Positions 1 to 8,040 of a DNA stretch of 64,000 nucleotides are shown one piece after another (the first letter of the stretch is position 1; each line of letters opens with the position of its first letter). The position numbers and the translations under genes were made by a program. Source of the DNA: Curvibacter sp. PD_MW3 (lineage in GTDB: Bacteria > Pseudomonadota > Gammaproteobacteria > Burkholderiales > Burkholderiaceae_C); the NCBI GenBank assembly GCA_002633085.1, contig NSIV01000002.1:1-64000 (forward strand), written 5' to 3'. The notes beneath the pieces are model-generated. The model worked only from the letters and a program-made list of their open reading frames with translations, was not told where the DNA came from and made no database searches.

Positions 1-1922
1 CCCCCGCCCCCCGCCGCCCCATCCGTGAACTGCCCGACGAGCTGATCAGCCAGATCGCCGCTGGCGAAGTGGTGGAGCGGCCGGCCTCGGTGGTGCGCGA
101 ACTGGTGGACAACGCGCTCGATGCCGGCGCCACGCAGATCACAGTGCGGCTGCTGGCCGGCGGCGTGCGTTTGATTTCGGTGGAAGACAACGGCTTCGGC
201 ATCCTGCCGGGTGAGTTGCCGATTGCCTTCAAGCGCCACGCCACCAGCAAGATCAGCAACCTGCACGACCTGGAGTCGGTCGGCACCATGGGGTTCCGCG
301 GCGAGGCGCTCGCCGCTATCAATTCGATAGCAGATTGCGCAATATTGTCGCGGGCGGAAGGCCAAAACAATGCTTATCTGCTGGACGGCCGCACGGGCGA
401 GCTGAAACCGGTGGCACGCAGCACCGGCACCACGGTGGAAGTGAAGGAACTGTTCTTCAGCACCCCGGCGCGGCGCAAGTTCCTCAAGACCGACGCCACC
501 GAACTGGCGCACTGCATCGAGTCGGTGCGCCGCCACGCGCTGGCGCGGCCGGACGTTGGTTTTGCCATCTGGCACGAGGGCAAGCTGGTGGAGCAGTGGC
601 GCGTCTGCAGCGGCTCGGACACCATGACGGCGCTGGACCAGCGCCTGGCCGACGTGCTGGGCGAGGACTTCATCAGCCAGTCGGTGGCGGTGGACTTCAC
701 CACCAGTGTGGCGCACCTGGGCCCCTCGCACGGCGTGCGCGTGTGGGGCCGCGCTGGCGTGCCGGATGCTGCGCGCTCGCGTGCCGACCACCAGTTTTCT
801 TATGTGAACGGCCGCTTCGTGCGCGACAAGGTACTGACCCACGCCGCGCGCAGCGCCTACGAAGACGTGCTGCACGGCCACAAGCAGCCAGTCTATGCGC
901 TGTATGTGGAGATCGACCCGACGCGGGTGGACGTCAACGTGCACCCGACCAAGATCGAGGTTCGCTTTCGCGACAGCCGTGAAGTGCACCAGGCGGTGCG
1001 CCACGCGGTAGAGAACGCACTGGCAGCACCGCGTGCGCTGGCGGCAGCGCACGCAGCGGCCCAGGGGGTGACGCCTGCCGCGGGAGATTTTTCAGAGGAA
1101 AAACCAGCGCCAGCCTTTGCCAATTGGGCGCAACCAGCTATCAACTTCGGAGCGCCTGCAACGCCGCAAGCTGGCCACCGCGTCAGCGACCTGGCGGCGT
1201 TGTGGCAACCGACGCCAGCCGCGACCGCCAACACCGTGCACCCGGCCGACCAGCCTGCCAGCCCGAGCCTGAGCATTGCCGCCGCGCCAGCACTGCCACA
1301 GGGCACCGACACCTTCAACCGCGAAGAAGCCGCCAGCACCTGGCCGTTGGGCCGCGCACTGGCGCAACTGCAGGGCATCTACATCCTGGCCGAGAATGCG
1401 CAGGGCCTGGTGGTCGTGGACATGCATGCCGCGCACGAACGCATCGTCTACGAGCGGCTGAAGAACCAGCTCGACGTGAAAAACATCGCCAGCCAGCCGC
1501 TGCTGATCCCCGCCACCTTCGCCGCCACGCCGCAGGAAGTGGCCACGGCGGAAGCGCATGCCGCTACGCTACACACCCTGGGTCTGGAGATCACGCCCTT
1601 CTCGCCCAAGACCCTGGCCGTGCGCGCCGTGCCGGCCACGCTGGTACAAGGCGACGCGGTTGAACTGGCGCGCAGCGTGCTGGCCGAACTGGCACAACAC
1701 GACGCCAGCAGCGTCATCGAACGCGCCCGCAACGAACTGCTCGCCACCATGGCCTGCCACGGCGCCGTGCGCGCCAACCGGCGCCTGACGTTTGACGAAA
1801 TGAATGCGCTCTTGCGCCAGATGGAGCAAACCGAACGCTCCGACCAATGCAACCACGGCCGCCCGACTTGGCGACAGGTGACGATTAGGGATCTGGACGG
1901 GCTGTTTTTGCGCGGACGCTGA
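1..1922 (+). CDS. mutL: DNA mismatch repair protein MutL (5' end cut by the window)
   Basis: MutL is the mismatch-repair ATPase that couples MutS recognition to strand incision. The frame is open from base 3 and already encodes the conserved start of the GHKL ATPase domain (ELPDELISQIAAGEVVERPA), so only a few N-terminal residues lie outside the window. The ATPase motifs DNALDAGA and FRGEAL are present, followed by the transducer domain (KFLKTDATE, VNVHPTKIEVRF), a low-complexity linker rich in Ala and Pro, and the C-terminal dimerisation domain. That domain carries DMHAAHERIVYE (about 1419-1454), which fits the D-x-H-A-x2-E-x4-E endonuclease motif, plus ACHGAVRANR and CNHGRPT, the usual companion metal-binding motifs. 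It is therefore probably a nicking MutL, unlike that of E. coli. Two copies of the intragenic repeat lie in it, one in the ATPase domain and one in the linker. Confidence 0.97.
   Translation, partial: PAPRRPIRELPDELISQIAAGEVVERPASVVRELVDNALDAGATQITVRLLAGGVRLISVEDNGFGILPGELPIAFKRHATSKISNLHDLESVGTMGFRGEALAAINSIADCAILSRAEGQNNAYLLDGRTGELKPVARSTGTTVEVKELFFSTPARRKFLKTDATELAHCIESVRRHALARPDVGFAIWHEGKLVEQWRVCSGSDTMTALDQRLADVLGEDFISQSVAVDFTTSVAHLGPSHGVRVWGRAGVPDAARSRADHQFSYVNGRFVRDKVLTHAARSAYEDVLHGHKQPVYALYVEIDPTRVDVNVHPTKIEVRFRDSREVHQAVRHAVENALAAPRALAAAHAAAQGVTPAAGDFSEEKPAPAFANWAQPAINFGAPATPQAGHRVSDLAALWQPTPAATANTVHPADQPASPSLSIAAAPALPQGTDTFNREEAASTWPLGRALAQLQGIYILAENAQGLVVVDMHAAHERIVYERLKNQLDVKNIASQPLLIPATFAATPQEVATAEAHAATLHTLGLEITPFSPKTLAVRAVPATLVQGDAVELARSVLAELAQHDASSVIERARNELLATMACHGAVRANRRLTFDEMNALLRQMEQTERSDQCNHGRPTWRQVTIRDLDGLFLRGR
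316..368 (+). repeat. Intragenic repeat copy 1 (in mutL)
   Basis: It starts with the perfect hairpin CTATCAATTCGATAG (316-330), continues with TTGCGC and ends GGCCAAAA. Read in the mutL frame it gives IADCAILSRA, closely matching the peptide of the copy in the FtsX permease (IAIGAILARA). It sits in the conserved ATPase domain, where length relative to E. coli MutL (from memory) seems unchanged. So it either replaced existing sequence or is a chance resemblance; it is the least certain of the seven. Confidence 0.5.
1099..1148 (-). repeat. Intragenic repeat copy 2 (in mutL linker)
   Basis: Inverted orientation relative to copy 1. Key blocks are CCAGCGC, TTTGCCAATT, GGCGCAA and CAGCTATCAA. It is in frame and encodes NWAQPAIN within the unstructured linker between the MutL ATPase and dimerisation domains, a place that tolerates insertions. 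Confidence 0.65.
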
Positions 1923-1947
1923 GCATCTTCCATCTCAGCTGTCCCGC

Positions 1948-2433
1948 TCACTTGGGCGCACGCGGCGGTTTGTCACCGAGTTCGGAGACCAAGGCCGCCA
2001 CCCGCTCATAAATCTTCGATGGAATGGTTGGGGCCTGGCGGTCGGCGGCGTCCCATTTCTTGCGCAAGCGCTCGATCACCGCTTCATCGCGGTGCTCGAA
2101 AACGAGTTGTTGCTCCAGCTCCCGCCGCACCTCGCCAAGCTGCACTGCAGCAGTCTTGTGCCGCTCGGAACGTTCGGAGAAACGAAGTGCCGCCTGCAGG
2201 CTGCTGAGCACCACGGTCAGCACGCTCAGCACCGCCATGGCAACGCGCACCCAGGCGACGGTCGAGTCCTGCAACTGAGCAAAAACCGTTGTGCTCAGCA
2301 GCGCCGCAATCAGTACCGCCGGCAGGCTCAACACCAGATGCATGCGGTAATAGTATTTGGCCGCTTCGTAGTGGGCACGATGGGCAATGCGCAGTCCGCG
2401 CCGCCATTGATCAACAAGCAACTCCGGTGTCAT
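1948..2433 (-). CDS. Stand-alone SLATT-type two-helix membrane protein
   Basis: 161 residues from the ATG at 2433, which has AGGAG eight bases upstream; the longer frame to 2478 has no such site. Residues 1-30 are a charged amphipathic lead with HYEAAKYYYRMH, then two membrane helices (about 32-52 and 60-81), then a long charged helical tail (SERSERHKTAAVQLGEVRRELEQQL). This arrangement and the H-Y-x-x-A-K-Y-Y-Y-R motif fit the SLATT/DUF4231 group of two-helix proteins, which are proposed membrane effectors in nucleotide-sensing defence systems. No SMODS, SLOG or nuclease partner is next to it, so a defence role is only a possibility. It is convergent with mutL. Confidence 0.65.
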   Translation of the reverse strand: MTPELLVDQWRRGLRIAHRAHYEAAKYYYRMHLVLSLPAVLIAALLSTTVFAQLQDSTVAWVRVAMAVLSVLTVVLSSLQAALRFSERSERHKTAAVQLGEVRRELEQQLVFEHRDEAVIERLRKKWDAADRQAPTIPSKIYERVAALVSELGDKPPRAPK

Positions 2434-2522
2434 GGCATCTCCTGTCGAAAGGGACCCGCGCAATGCGCGCCGTGCCATGCTAGTCCTCGCCGCCGCGTCT
2501 GCCTATCCCCCAAGCGGGTGAG

Positions 2523-2990
2523 TCAGGATGCGCACTCCACCTCGTACGTCTGCTTGTGCCCCCGCGCCGCATAGTCCCGCGCCACCGCCTCGGCCACCTC
2601 GCGTTCGCGGAAGTACCACATGGGCAGGCGGTTGCCGTTGTCGTCCAGCCGCGTCAGCAGCCAGGGCTTGGCCGACAGGTCGTCGGCCACCCAAGACAAC
2701 GCCTCCAGCGGGATGCCGAGCGCGGCGCAGAGCCCCGGCAGACAGCGGCCGGGGGTTTGCACGTCGCCGCGCACCTCCACCGTCACCGAGCGATCGTTGC
2801 GCACGGCCAGCCGCAACACATCGCCGTCAAGGCGGATCACCGCGTGCGACCACTCGCCGGGCTGTTGGAACGAAGGCGAAAAGCGTATGCTCAACCGGGC
2901 CGCAACCTCTGCGGCACCCCATGGCAGTTGGCACAGCCGCGCCTGCGAGCCGTTGGCATACCACTCGCTGTCTGGCTCGCACAAGATCAT
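2523..2990 (-). CDS. Conserved-looking hypothetical protein
   Basis: 155 residues with a strong ribosome site (GGAGGTG, seven bases before the ATG). I do not recognise the family. It is soluble, with no signal peptide or membrane helix. Visible features are an N-terminal EPDSEWYANGSQ, a central strand-rich part (VIRLDGDVLRLAVRNDRSVTVEVRG), and a C-terminal MWYFREREVAEAVARDY. Three cysteines are scattered rather than paired. It lies between the SLATT gene and the divergent gdhA. Codon use looks like that of its neighbours, so it is likely a real resident gene. No function can be assigned. Confidence 0.6.
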   Translation of the reverse strand: MILCEPDSEWYANGSQARLCQLPWGAAEVAARLSIRFSPSFQQPGEWSHAVIRLDGDVLRLAVRNDRSVTVEVRGDVQTPGRCLPGLCAALGIPLEALSWVADDLSAKPWLLTRLDDNGNRLPMWYFREREVAEAVARDYAARGHKQTYEVECAS

Positions 2991-3190
2991 GGCTTCACCT
3001 CCATGCCCATCCCTGACAAGCAGGCGACCGGGTTCGTTGTGTCGTCAAAAACGCACCAATCACGATCATTCATCACAAAATTGCGCACCAACATAACGCC
3101 TCCTACCAATAAATCGCACCATTACAGGTATTTCGTTAAGGCAAAATGACGGTTCGTATTGAAAAAACGCACCTTTTTGGAACATTCCGC

Positions 3191-4534
3191 ATGAAATACG
3201 CCTCGCACCACGCTTTTCTCGAACACGTTGCGCACATCAACCCGGGCCAGTCTGAATACATCCAGGCTGTGACGGAAGTGATGGAAAGCCTGTGGCCCTT
3301 CATCACCCAGAACCCGAAGTATGCCGAGCAGGGCCTGCTGGACCGTCTGGTCGAGCCCGAGCGCGTCATCATGTTCCGCATTTCCTGGGTCAACGACAAG
3401 GGTGACGTGCAGGTCAACCGCGGCTACCGCATCCAGCACAGCATGGCGATCGGCCCCTACAAGGGCGGCCTGCGCTTCCACCCCTCGGTCAACCTCTCCA
3501 TCCTGAAATTCCTGGCGTTCGAGCAAACCTTCAAGAACGCACTGACCACGCTGCCCATGGGCGGCGGCAAGGGCGGCTCGGACTTCGACCCCAAGGGCAA
3601 GAGCCCGGCCGAAGTGATGCGTTTCTGCCAGGCCTTCGCCACCGAGCTGTTCCGCCATATTGGCTCCGACACCGACGTGCCTGCGGGCGACATCGGCGTG
3701 GGTGGCCGTGAGGTCGGCTACATCGCCGGCATGTACAAGAAGCTCAGCAACCGCGCCGACTGCGTGTTCACCGGCAAGGGCCTGTCCTTTGGCGGCTCGC
3801 TGATCCGCCCCGAGGCCACCGGCTACGGCACGGTGTACTTCGCCGAAGAGATGCTCAAGCAAAAGGGCCTGAGCTTTGCCGGCCTGCGCGTCAGCGTCTC
3901 GGGCTCCGGCAACGTGGCCCAGTACGCGGTGGAGAAGGCCATGGCCCTGGGTGCCAAGGTCGTCACCGTGTCCGATTCCAGCGGAACCGTGATCGATGAA
4001 GCCGGCTTCACTCCGGAAAAACTGGCGGAGCTGATGGAGGTGAAGAACCGCCTCTACGGCCGTGTGAGCGACTACGCCAAGCGCGTCAACGTCAAGTTCG
4101 AAGCCGGCATCAAGCCGTGGAGCGTGCCGGTGGACGTGGCCCTGCCCTGCGCCACGCAGAACGAACTCGATGGCAACGACGCCAAGGTTCTGGTCAAGAA
4201 CGGCGTCAAGTGCGTGGCCGAAGGCGCCAACATGCCGTCCACCCTGGACGCCGTGCGCGTGTTCGAAGAAGCGCGCGTGCTGTATGCCCCGGGCAAGGCC
4301 AGCAACGCCGGTGGCGTGGCCACCTCGGGCCTGGAAATGAGCCAGAACGCCATGCGCCTGTCGTGGGACCGTGACGAGGTGGATGCCCGTCTGCACGGCA
4401 TCATGCGCAGCATCCACGAGGCTTGCCTGCGCCACGGCAAACGCGCCGACGGCAGCGTGAGCTACGTGGACGGCGCCAACGTGGCCGGCTTCGTGAAGGT
4501 GGCTGATGCCATGATCGCCCAGGGCGTGATCTGA
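3191..4534 (+). CDS. gdhA: NADP-specific glutamate dehydrogenase
   Basis: It catalyses reductive amination of 2-oxoglutarate to glutamate with NADPH, the ammonium-assimilating reaction at high ammonium. The sequence is nearly colinear with E. coli GdhA: RLVEPERVI, IGPYKGGLRFHPSVNLS, the catalytic lysine segment TTLPMGGGKGGSDFDPKGK, DVPAGDIGVGGREVG, the Rossmann motif SVSGSGNVAQYA, and a C-terminal NVAGFVKVADAM. From the ATG at 3191 the product is 447 residues, exactly the E. coli length as I recall it. An in-frame ATG at 3146 would add 15 residues and has AAGG just upstream, so that start cannot be excluded. The gene is monocistronic, with its own terminator and about 200 bp of upstream space. 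Confidence 0.96.
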   Translation: MKYASHHAFLEHVAHINPGQSEYIQAVTEVMESLWPFITQNPKYAEQGLLDRLVEPERVIMFRISWVNDKGDVQVNRGYRIQHSMAIGPYKGGLRFHPSVNLSILKFLAFEQTFKNALTTLPMGGGKGGSDFDPKGKSPAEVMRFCQAFATELFRHIGSDTDVPAGDIGVGGREVGYIAGMYKKLSNRADCVFTGKGLSFGGSLIRPEATGYGTVYFAEEMLKQKGLSFAGLRVSVSGSGNVAQYAVEKAMALGAKVVTVSDSSGTVIDEAGFTPEKLAELMEVKNRLYGRVSDYAKRVNVKFEAGIKPWSVPVDVALPCATQNELDGNDAKVLVKNGVKCVAEGANMPSTLDAVRVFEEARVLYAPGKASNAGGVATSGLEMSQNAMRLSWDRDEVDARLHGIMRSIHEACLRHGKRADGSVSYVDGANVAGFVKVADAMIAQGVI

Positions 4535-4560
4535 GTCCGCCTCACACGTGCATAAAAGAA

Positions 4561-4590
4561 CAAAAGCCGTCCACGGGCGGCTTTTGTTTT
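4561..4590. terminator. Bidirectional intrinsic terminator between gdhA and the GNAT gene
   Basis: A 9-bp stem, CAAAAGCCG (4561-4569) with CGGCTTTTG (4578-4586), is followed by TTTT on the + strand and TTCTTTT on the - strand. It lies between two converging genes and can serve both. Confidence 0.85.
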
Positions 4591-4604
4591 GCGGCGCAGG
4601 CGGC

Positions 4605-5111
4605 TCAGGCCGTGGCCTGGAAGGCAGCGTGGAAGCTCACCACCCCCTGCGGTAGGGGCGCACCGAACGCCAGCACCAGGCAATATTCGGGCGGCACCTC
4701 CGGCACCATCAGGCCCGCTTGCGGCTGGAAGCCGAAGCGGGTGTAGAAGCCAGGGTCGCCGACCAGCACGCAGCCCGCGGCGCCGCGCGCCTGCAGCTGG
4801 CGCATGGCCTCCTGCATCAGGCGTGAGCCGATGCCCTGCCCCTGCAACTCGGGTTCGATCGAGATCGGCCCCAGGCCGTACCAGCCTGGCGTGCCGTCCG
4901 AGATCGAGACCGGTGACAGCGCCACGTGTCCCACCAGCCGGCCGTCGATTTCCGCCACCAGAGAAAGCGCCAGTACGCCAGCGGCACGCAGCGCATCCAC
5001 GATGTACTGCTCGGTGTGCGCGGCATGGGGCGCGTTCAGAAAGGCGGCCGCGGTCAAGGCATGAATGCCCGCCACGTCACTGGGCAGTTCGGTCCGGATG
5101 GTGATCTTCAT
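4605..5111 (-). CDS. GNAT-family N-acetyltransferase (YhbS-like)
   Basis: 168 residues forming a single GNAT fold, which transfers an acetyl group from acetyl-CoA to an amine. The acetyl-CoA pyrophosphate loop is visible as ELQGQGIGSRLM (Q-x-x-G-x-G) after the strand GWYGLGPISIEP. The N-terminal helix has AAFLNAPHAAHTEQYIVDAL, and the C-terminal half holds GDPGFYTRFGFQP, typical of the YhbS-like subgroup that acts on small molecules or proteins. The substrate cannot be told from sequence. It is divergent from the Bcr-type transporter at 5197 with an 85-bp gap. Confidence 0.85.
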   Translation of the reverse strand: MKITIRTELPSDVAGIHALTAAAFLNAPHAAHTEQYIVDALRAAGVLALSLVAEIDGRLVGHVALSPVSISDGTPGWYGLGPISIEPELQGQGIGSRLMQEAMRQLQARGAAGCVLVGDPGFYTRFGFQPQAGLMVPEVPPEYCLVLAFGAPLPQGVVSFHAAFQATA

Positions 5112-5196
5112 GACCGCATTCTGCAGGGAACTGTTGCCATCTTGCCAGGGGCCGCAAGCGCCTTAGGGTATTCACCAATCTGGTAGTCTTGGCCCA

Positions 5197-6432
5197 ATGT
5201 CTGCCCCCGTCTCCGTCTCTACCGCACCCACCGTCAGTGCCATGTCTCCCGCGCTGATTGTTCTCCTCCTGTCCCTGCTGCTGGGGCTGCAGCCGATCAC
5301 CACCGACCTCTACCTGCCCGCCCTGCCGGCGCTGACCGAAGGCTTTGGCGCCACGCTGGCGCAGGCGCAGCTCACGCTCACCGCACTGCTGCTGTCCTTC
5401 GGTCTCTCGCAACTGGTGTGGGGGCCGCTGTCGGACCGTTTTGGCCGTCGCCCCATTCTGCTGTGGGGCCTGGGCGCCTACGTGCTGGCTTCGACCGCCT
5501 GCACGCTGGCGCCGAGCATGGAATGGCTGATCATCGCGCGCATCGTGCAGGGCGCGGCCATGGGCGCTGGGGTCATGTGTGCGCGCGCCATCGTGCGCGA
5601 CCTCTACCGCCCGGTGGAAGGTGCACGCATGATGTCCAAGGGCCTGACCGGCCTGGGGATCACCGCCTGCCTGAGCGCGCCGCTGGGCGGCCTGCTGTCG
5701 GACTGGATGAACTGGCGTGTGGCGCTGCTGACACTGACCGTCTTCAGCGTCGTCACGCTGGCCGTGGTGGCGCTGCGTTTCGAAGAAACGCTGACGCAGA
5801 AGAACCCGCAGGCGCTGCAGCCCGCCACGCTGCTGGCCACCTGGGGCGCCATCCTGCGCCACCCGACCTTCTGGGCTTTCTCGGCCCTGTCCACCGCCTC
5901 CTACGGCGGGCTGTTCACCTTTCTGGCCGCGTCGTCCTTCATCTTCATCCAGGTGCTGCAGATCCCGAAGTCGCAATACGGTCTGCTGATGTTCACGGTG
6001 TCGTTCGCCTACATCCTCGGCACGCTGATCTGCCGCCGTCTGCTGCCGCGCTGGGGCGTGCGCCGCACGGTGGCCATCGCCGGCGGCTTCACGCTGGCAG
6101 GCGGCACGTTGATGGGCGTGCTGGCGCTGGCCGGATTGCACAACGGCTGGGCCATCATGCTGCCCTATTACCTTTTCATGCTGGCGCACGGCGTGCACCA
6201 GCCCTGCGGCCAAAGCGGTGCGGTCGGCCCCTTCCCTTATGCGGCCGGCGCCGCTGCTGCGCTCAACGGTTTCCTGATGATGGCAGCGGCCTTCGCGGTC
6301 GGCGGCTGGCTCGGCACGCACATGGACGGCACCGTGATGCCGCTGGTCTACGGCGTGTGGTTCTGGAGCGTGGTGATTGCCGTCTCCGCCTGGACCCTGG
6401 TGCAAAAACATGGCCAAACCGGCGACCACTGA
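5197..6432 (+). CDS. Bcr/CflA-family multidrug efflux MFS transporter
   Basis: A 411-residue, twelve-helix proton-driven exporter of the inner membrane. The first helix pair carries [20 protein letters not shown], the signature of the Bcr/CflA drug:H+ antiporter branch, and the loop between helices 2 and 3 holds the MFS motif [13 protein letters not shown]. Helix 4-5 has [23 protein letters not shown]. The ATG at 5197 lacks a clear ribosome site; an in-frame ATG at 5242 starting MSPALIVLL is an alternative. The 3' end overlaps the start of miaA by 23 bases, suggesting coupled expression. Confidence 0.9.
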   Translation: MSAPVSVSTAPTVSAMSPALIVLLLSLLLGLQPITTDLYLPALPALTEGFGATLAQAQLTLTALLLSFGLSQLVWGPLSDRFGRRPILLWGLGAYVLASTACTLAPSMEWLIIARIVQGAAMGAGVMCARAIVRDLYRPVEGARMMSKGLTGLGITACLSAPLGGLLSDWMNWRVALLTLTVFSVVTLAVVALRFEETLTQKNPQALQPATLLATWGAILRHPTFWAFSALSTASYGGLFTFLAASSFIFIQVLQIPKSQYGLLMFTVSFAYILGTLICRRLLPRWGVRRTVAIAGGFTLAGGTLMGVLALAGLHNGWAIMLPYYLFMLAHGVHQPCGQSGAVGPFPYAAGAAAALNGFLMMAAAFAVGGWLGTHMDGTVMPLVYGVWFWSVVIAVSAWTLVQKHGQTGDH

Positions 6433-7378
6433 ACGCCTTCCAAGCCTGGCCATTGCCGGCCCCACCGCCAGCGGCAAGACCGCGGCGGCGCTCGCCATTG
6501 CGCAAGAAATGCCGGTGGAAATCATCAGCGTTGACTCGGCGCTGGTCTACCGCGGCATGGACATCGGTACCGCCAAGCCCACGCCCCAGGAACTGGCCGC
6601 CGTGCCGCACCACCTGATCGACATCCGCGATCCGTTGCAAGCCTACAGCGCCGCCGAGTTCGTGCGCGATGCCACGCAGTTGATCCACGATATCCACGCC
6701 CGCGGCAAACTGCCACTGCTGGTGGGTGGCACCATGCTGTACTTCAAGGCCCTGTTCGACGGCCTGGACGACATGCCGAAAGCCGATACGCAAGTGCGCG
6801 CCGCCCTGGAAGCCGAGGCGCAGGCCAAGGGCTGGCCAGCACTGCATGCCGAGCTGGCGCGGGTCGACCCGGTCACCGCGGCACGGCTGGCGCCCGGTGA
6901 TTCGCAGCGCATTCAACGCGCACTGGAAGTGTTCCGCGTTTCAGGCCACCCTCTGTCCAGCTTTCACACTACAAAAACCATAGCTGCCGACGCAGACGCA
7001 GCAAGGGCTACAACCCTGATTTCCCTGGAACCGTCAGACCGTGCCTGGTTGCACGCGCGCATTGCCCAGCGCTTCGACGCCATGCTGGCGGCTGGTTTCC
7101 TCGATGAAGTGAAAACCCTGCGCGCCCGTGGCGACCTGCACCCCGACCTGCCGTCGATGCGCTGCGTCGGCTACCGCCAGGCCTGGGAAGCGCTGGATGG
7201 TGTCTTCCCCATGAGCGAACTGCGCGACCGCGGCATCTTCGCCACGCGCCAACTGGCCAAGCGCCAGATCACCTGGCTGCGTTCCATGCCGCAGCGACGC
7301 GTGGTGCACTGCGATGCGCCGGATGCGCTGCAGCAGGTGCTGCAGATCGCGCGCGCGTTGACCAAGGAGCGCACATGA
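6410..7378 (+). CDS. miaA: tRNA dimethylallyltransferase
   Basis: It adds a dimethylallyl group to A37 of tRNAs that read codons starting with U. The P-loop [16 protein letters not shown], the [16 protein letters not shown] catalytic segment, [24 protein letters not shown] and the C-terminal [17 protein letters not shown] are all present. I chose the ATG at 6410 (322 residues, close to the family length), inside the end of the preceding transporter gene; a longer frame from 6377 adds residues foreign to the family. The stop overlaps the ABC ATPase start (ATGA). Around residues 185-205 the protein carries a low-complexity loop, [16 protein letters not shown], produced by an intragenic repeat and several residues longer than the E. 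coli loop. Confidence 0.96.
   Translation: MAKPATTERLPSLAIAGPTASGKTAAALAIAQEMPVEIISVDSALVYRGMDIGTAKPTPQELAAVPHHLIDIRDPLQAYSAAEFVRDATQLIHDIHARGKLPLLVGGTMLYFKALFDGLDDMPKADTQVRAALEAEAQAKGWPALHAELARVDPVTAARLAPGDSQRIQRALEVFRVSGHPLSSFHTTKTIAADADAARATTLISLEPSDRAWLHARIAQRFDAMLAAGFLDEVKTLRARGDLHPDLPSMRCVGYRQAWEALDGVFPMSELRDRGIFATRQLAKRQITWLRSMPQRRVVHCDAPDALQQVLQIARALTKERT
6970..7024 (+). repeat. Intragenic repeat copy 3 (in miaA)
   Basis: Blocks: TACAAAAACCATAGCTG (a weak hairpin), GCAGACGCAGCAAGGGCT and CCCTGATTT. In the miaA frame it encodes [10 protein letters not shown], the same frame as copies 1 and 4. The local AT content is above that of the surrounding gene. Confidence 0.7.
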
Positions 7379-8040
7379 GCCTGGTGGTGCAAGACCTGAG
7401 CAAACGCTACGGCGAAGTGCCGGTGTTTCAGCACGTCTCGCTCAACGTCCAGCCGGGTGAGTTCGTCGCCATCGTCGGCGAGTCGGGCGTGGGCAAGTCC
7501 ACCCTGCTCAACTGCCTGGCCGGGTTGGACCACTGGGACAGTGGCACGGTAAGCATTGACGGCGTGGACCTGGGTTCGCTGGACGACGACGCCCGTGCCC
7601 GGCTGCGGCGCGAGAAGGTCGGCTTCGTCTTTCAGGCCTTCCACGTGTTGCCGCACCTGGACGTGGCGCAGAACGTGGCACTGCCGCTGATGCTGCTCAA
7701 CCGACCCGATCCGGCGCGGGTGCAGGCCATGCTCGATGCCGTCGGCCTGGGCACCTTGGGCGCACGTCTGCCGCAGCAACTCAGCGGCGGGCAGTTGCAG
7801 CGCGTGGCGATCGCACGTGCCCTGGTGCACCGCCCGGCCCTGCTGCTGGCCGACGAGCCCACCGGCAACCTTGACCCGAGCACCGCCGCCAGCGTCATGG
7901 CGGCCTTGATCGCGCAAACGCGTGAACACGGCGCAGCACTGGTGCTGGTGACGCACGCCATGCCGGCCGCGCTGCAGGCCGACCGCATTCTCACGCTGCA
8001 GGCGGATGGCCTGCACCCGTACCCCCCAAAAAACGCCTGA
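7375..8040 (+). CDS. ABC transporter ATP-binding protein (LolD/YbbA type)
   Basis: 221 residues, a single nucleotide-binding domain. Walker [13 protein letters not shown]-loop [15 protein letters not shown], signature [16 protein letters not shown], Walker [13 protein letters not shown] and the H-loop VLVTHA are intact. The sequence is closest to the LolD/MacB/YbbA branch, which energises FtsX-type permeases that work on lipoproteins or peptides at the membrane rather than classical importers. No permease gene is adjacent. The only FtsX-type permease in the window lies at 17295-19853 and is a plausible partner. The gene overlaps miaA by four bases and pabBC by one base, so it is probably co-transcribed with both. 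Confidence 0.9.
   Translation: MSLVVQDLSKRYGEVPVFQHVSLNVQPGEFVAIVGESGVGKSTLLNCLAGLDHWDSGTVSIDGVDLGSLDDDARARLRREKVGFVFQAFHVLPHLDVAQNVALPLMLLNRPDPARVQAMLDAVGLGTLGARLPQQLSGGQLQRVAIARALVHRPALLLADEPTGNLDPSTAASVMAALIAQTREHGAALVLVTHAMPAALQADRILTLQADGLHPYPPKNA

Noticed and set aside
3122..4435. Long minus-strand frame antisense to gdhA
   Set aside because: Its composition mirrors the third-codon GC bias of gdhA, and the plus-strand protein is an unmistakable enzyme.
5030..5075. GNAT residues HALTAAAF, similar to the repeat-encoded peptide HALTAIK
   Set aside because: The DNA is GC-rich and does not match the repeat, and the residues belong to the normal GNAT helix.
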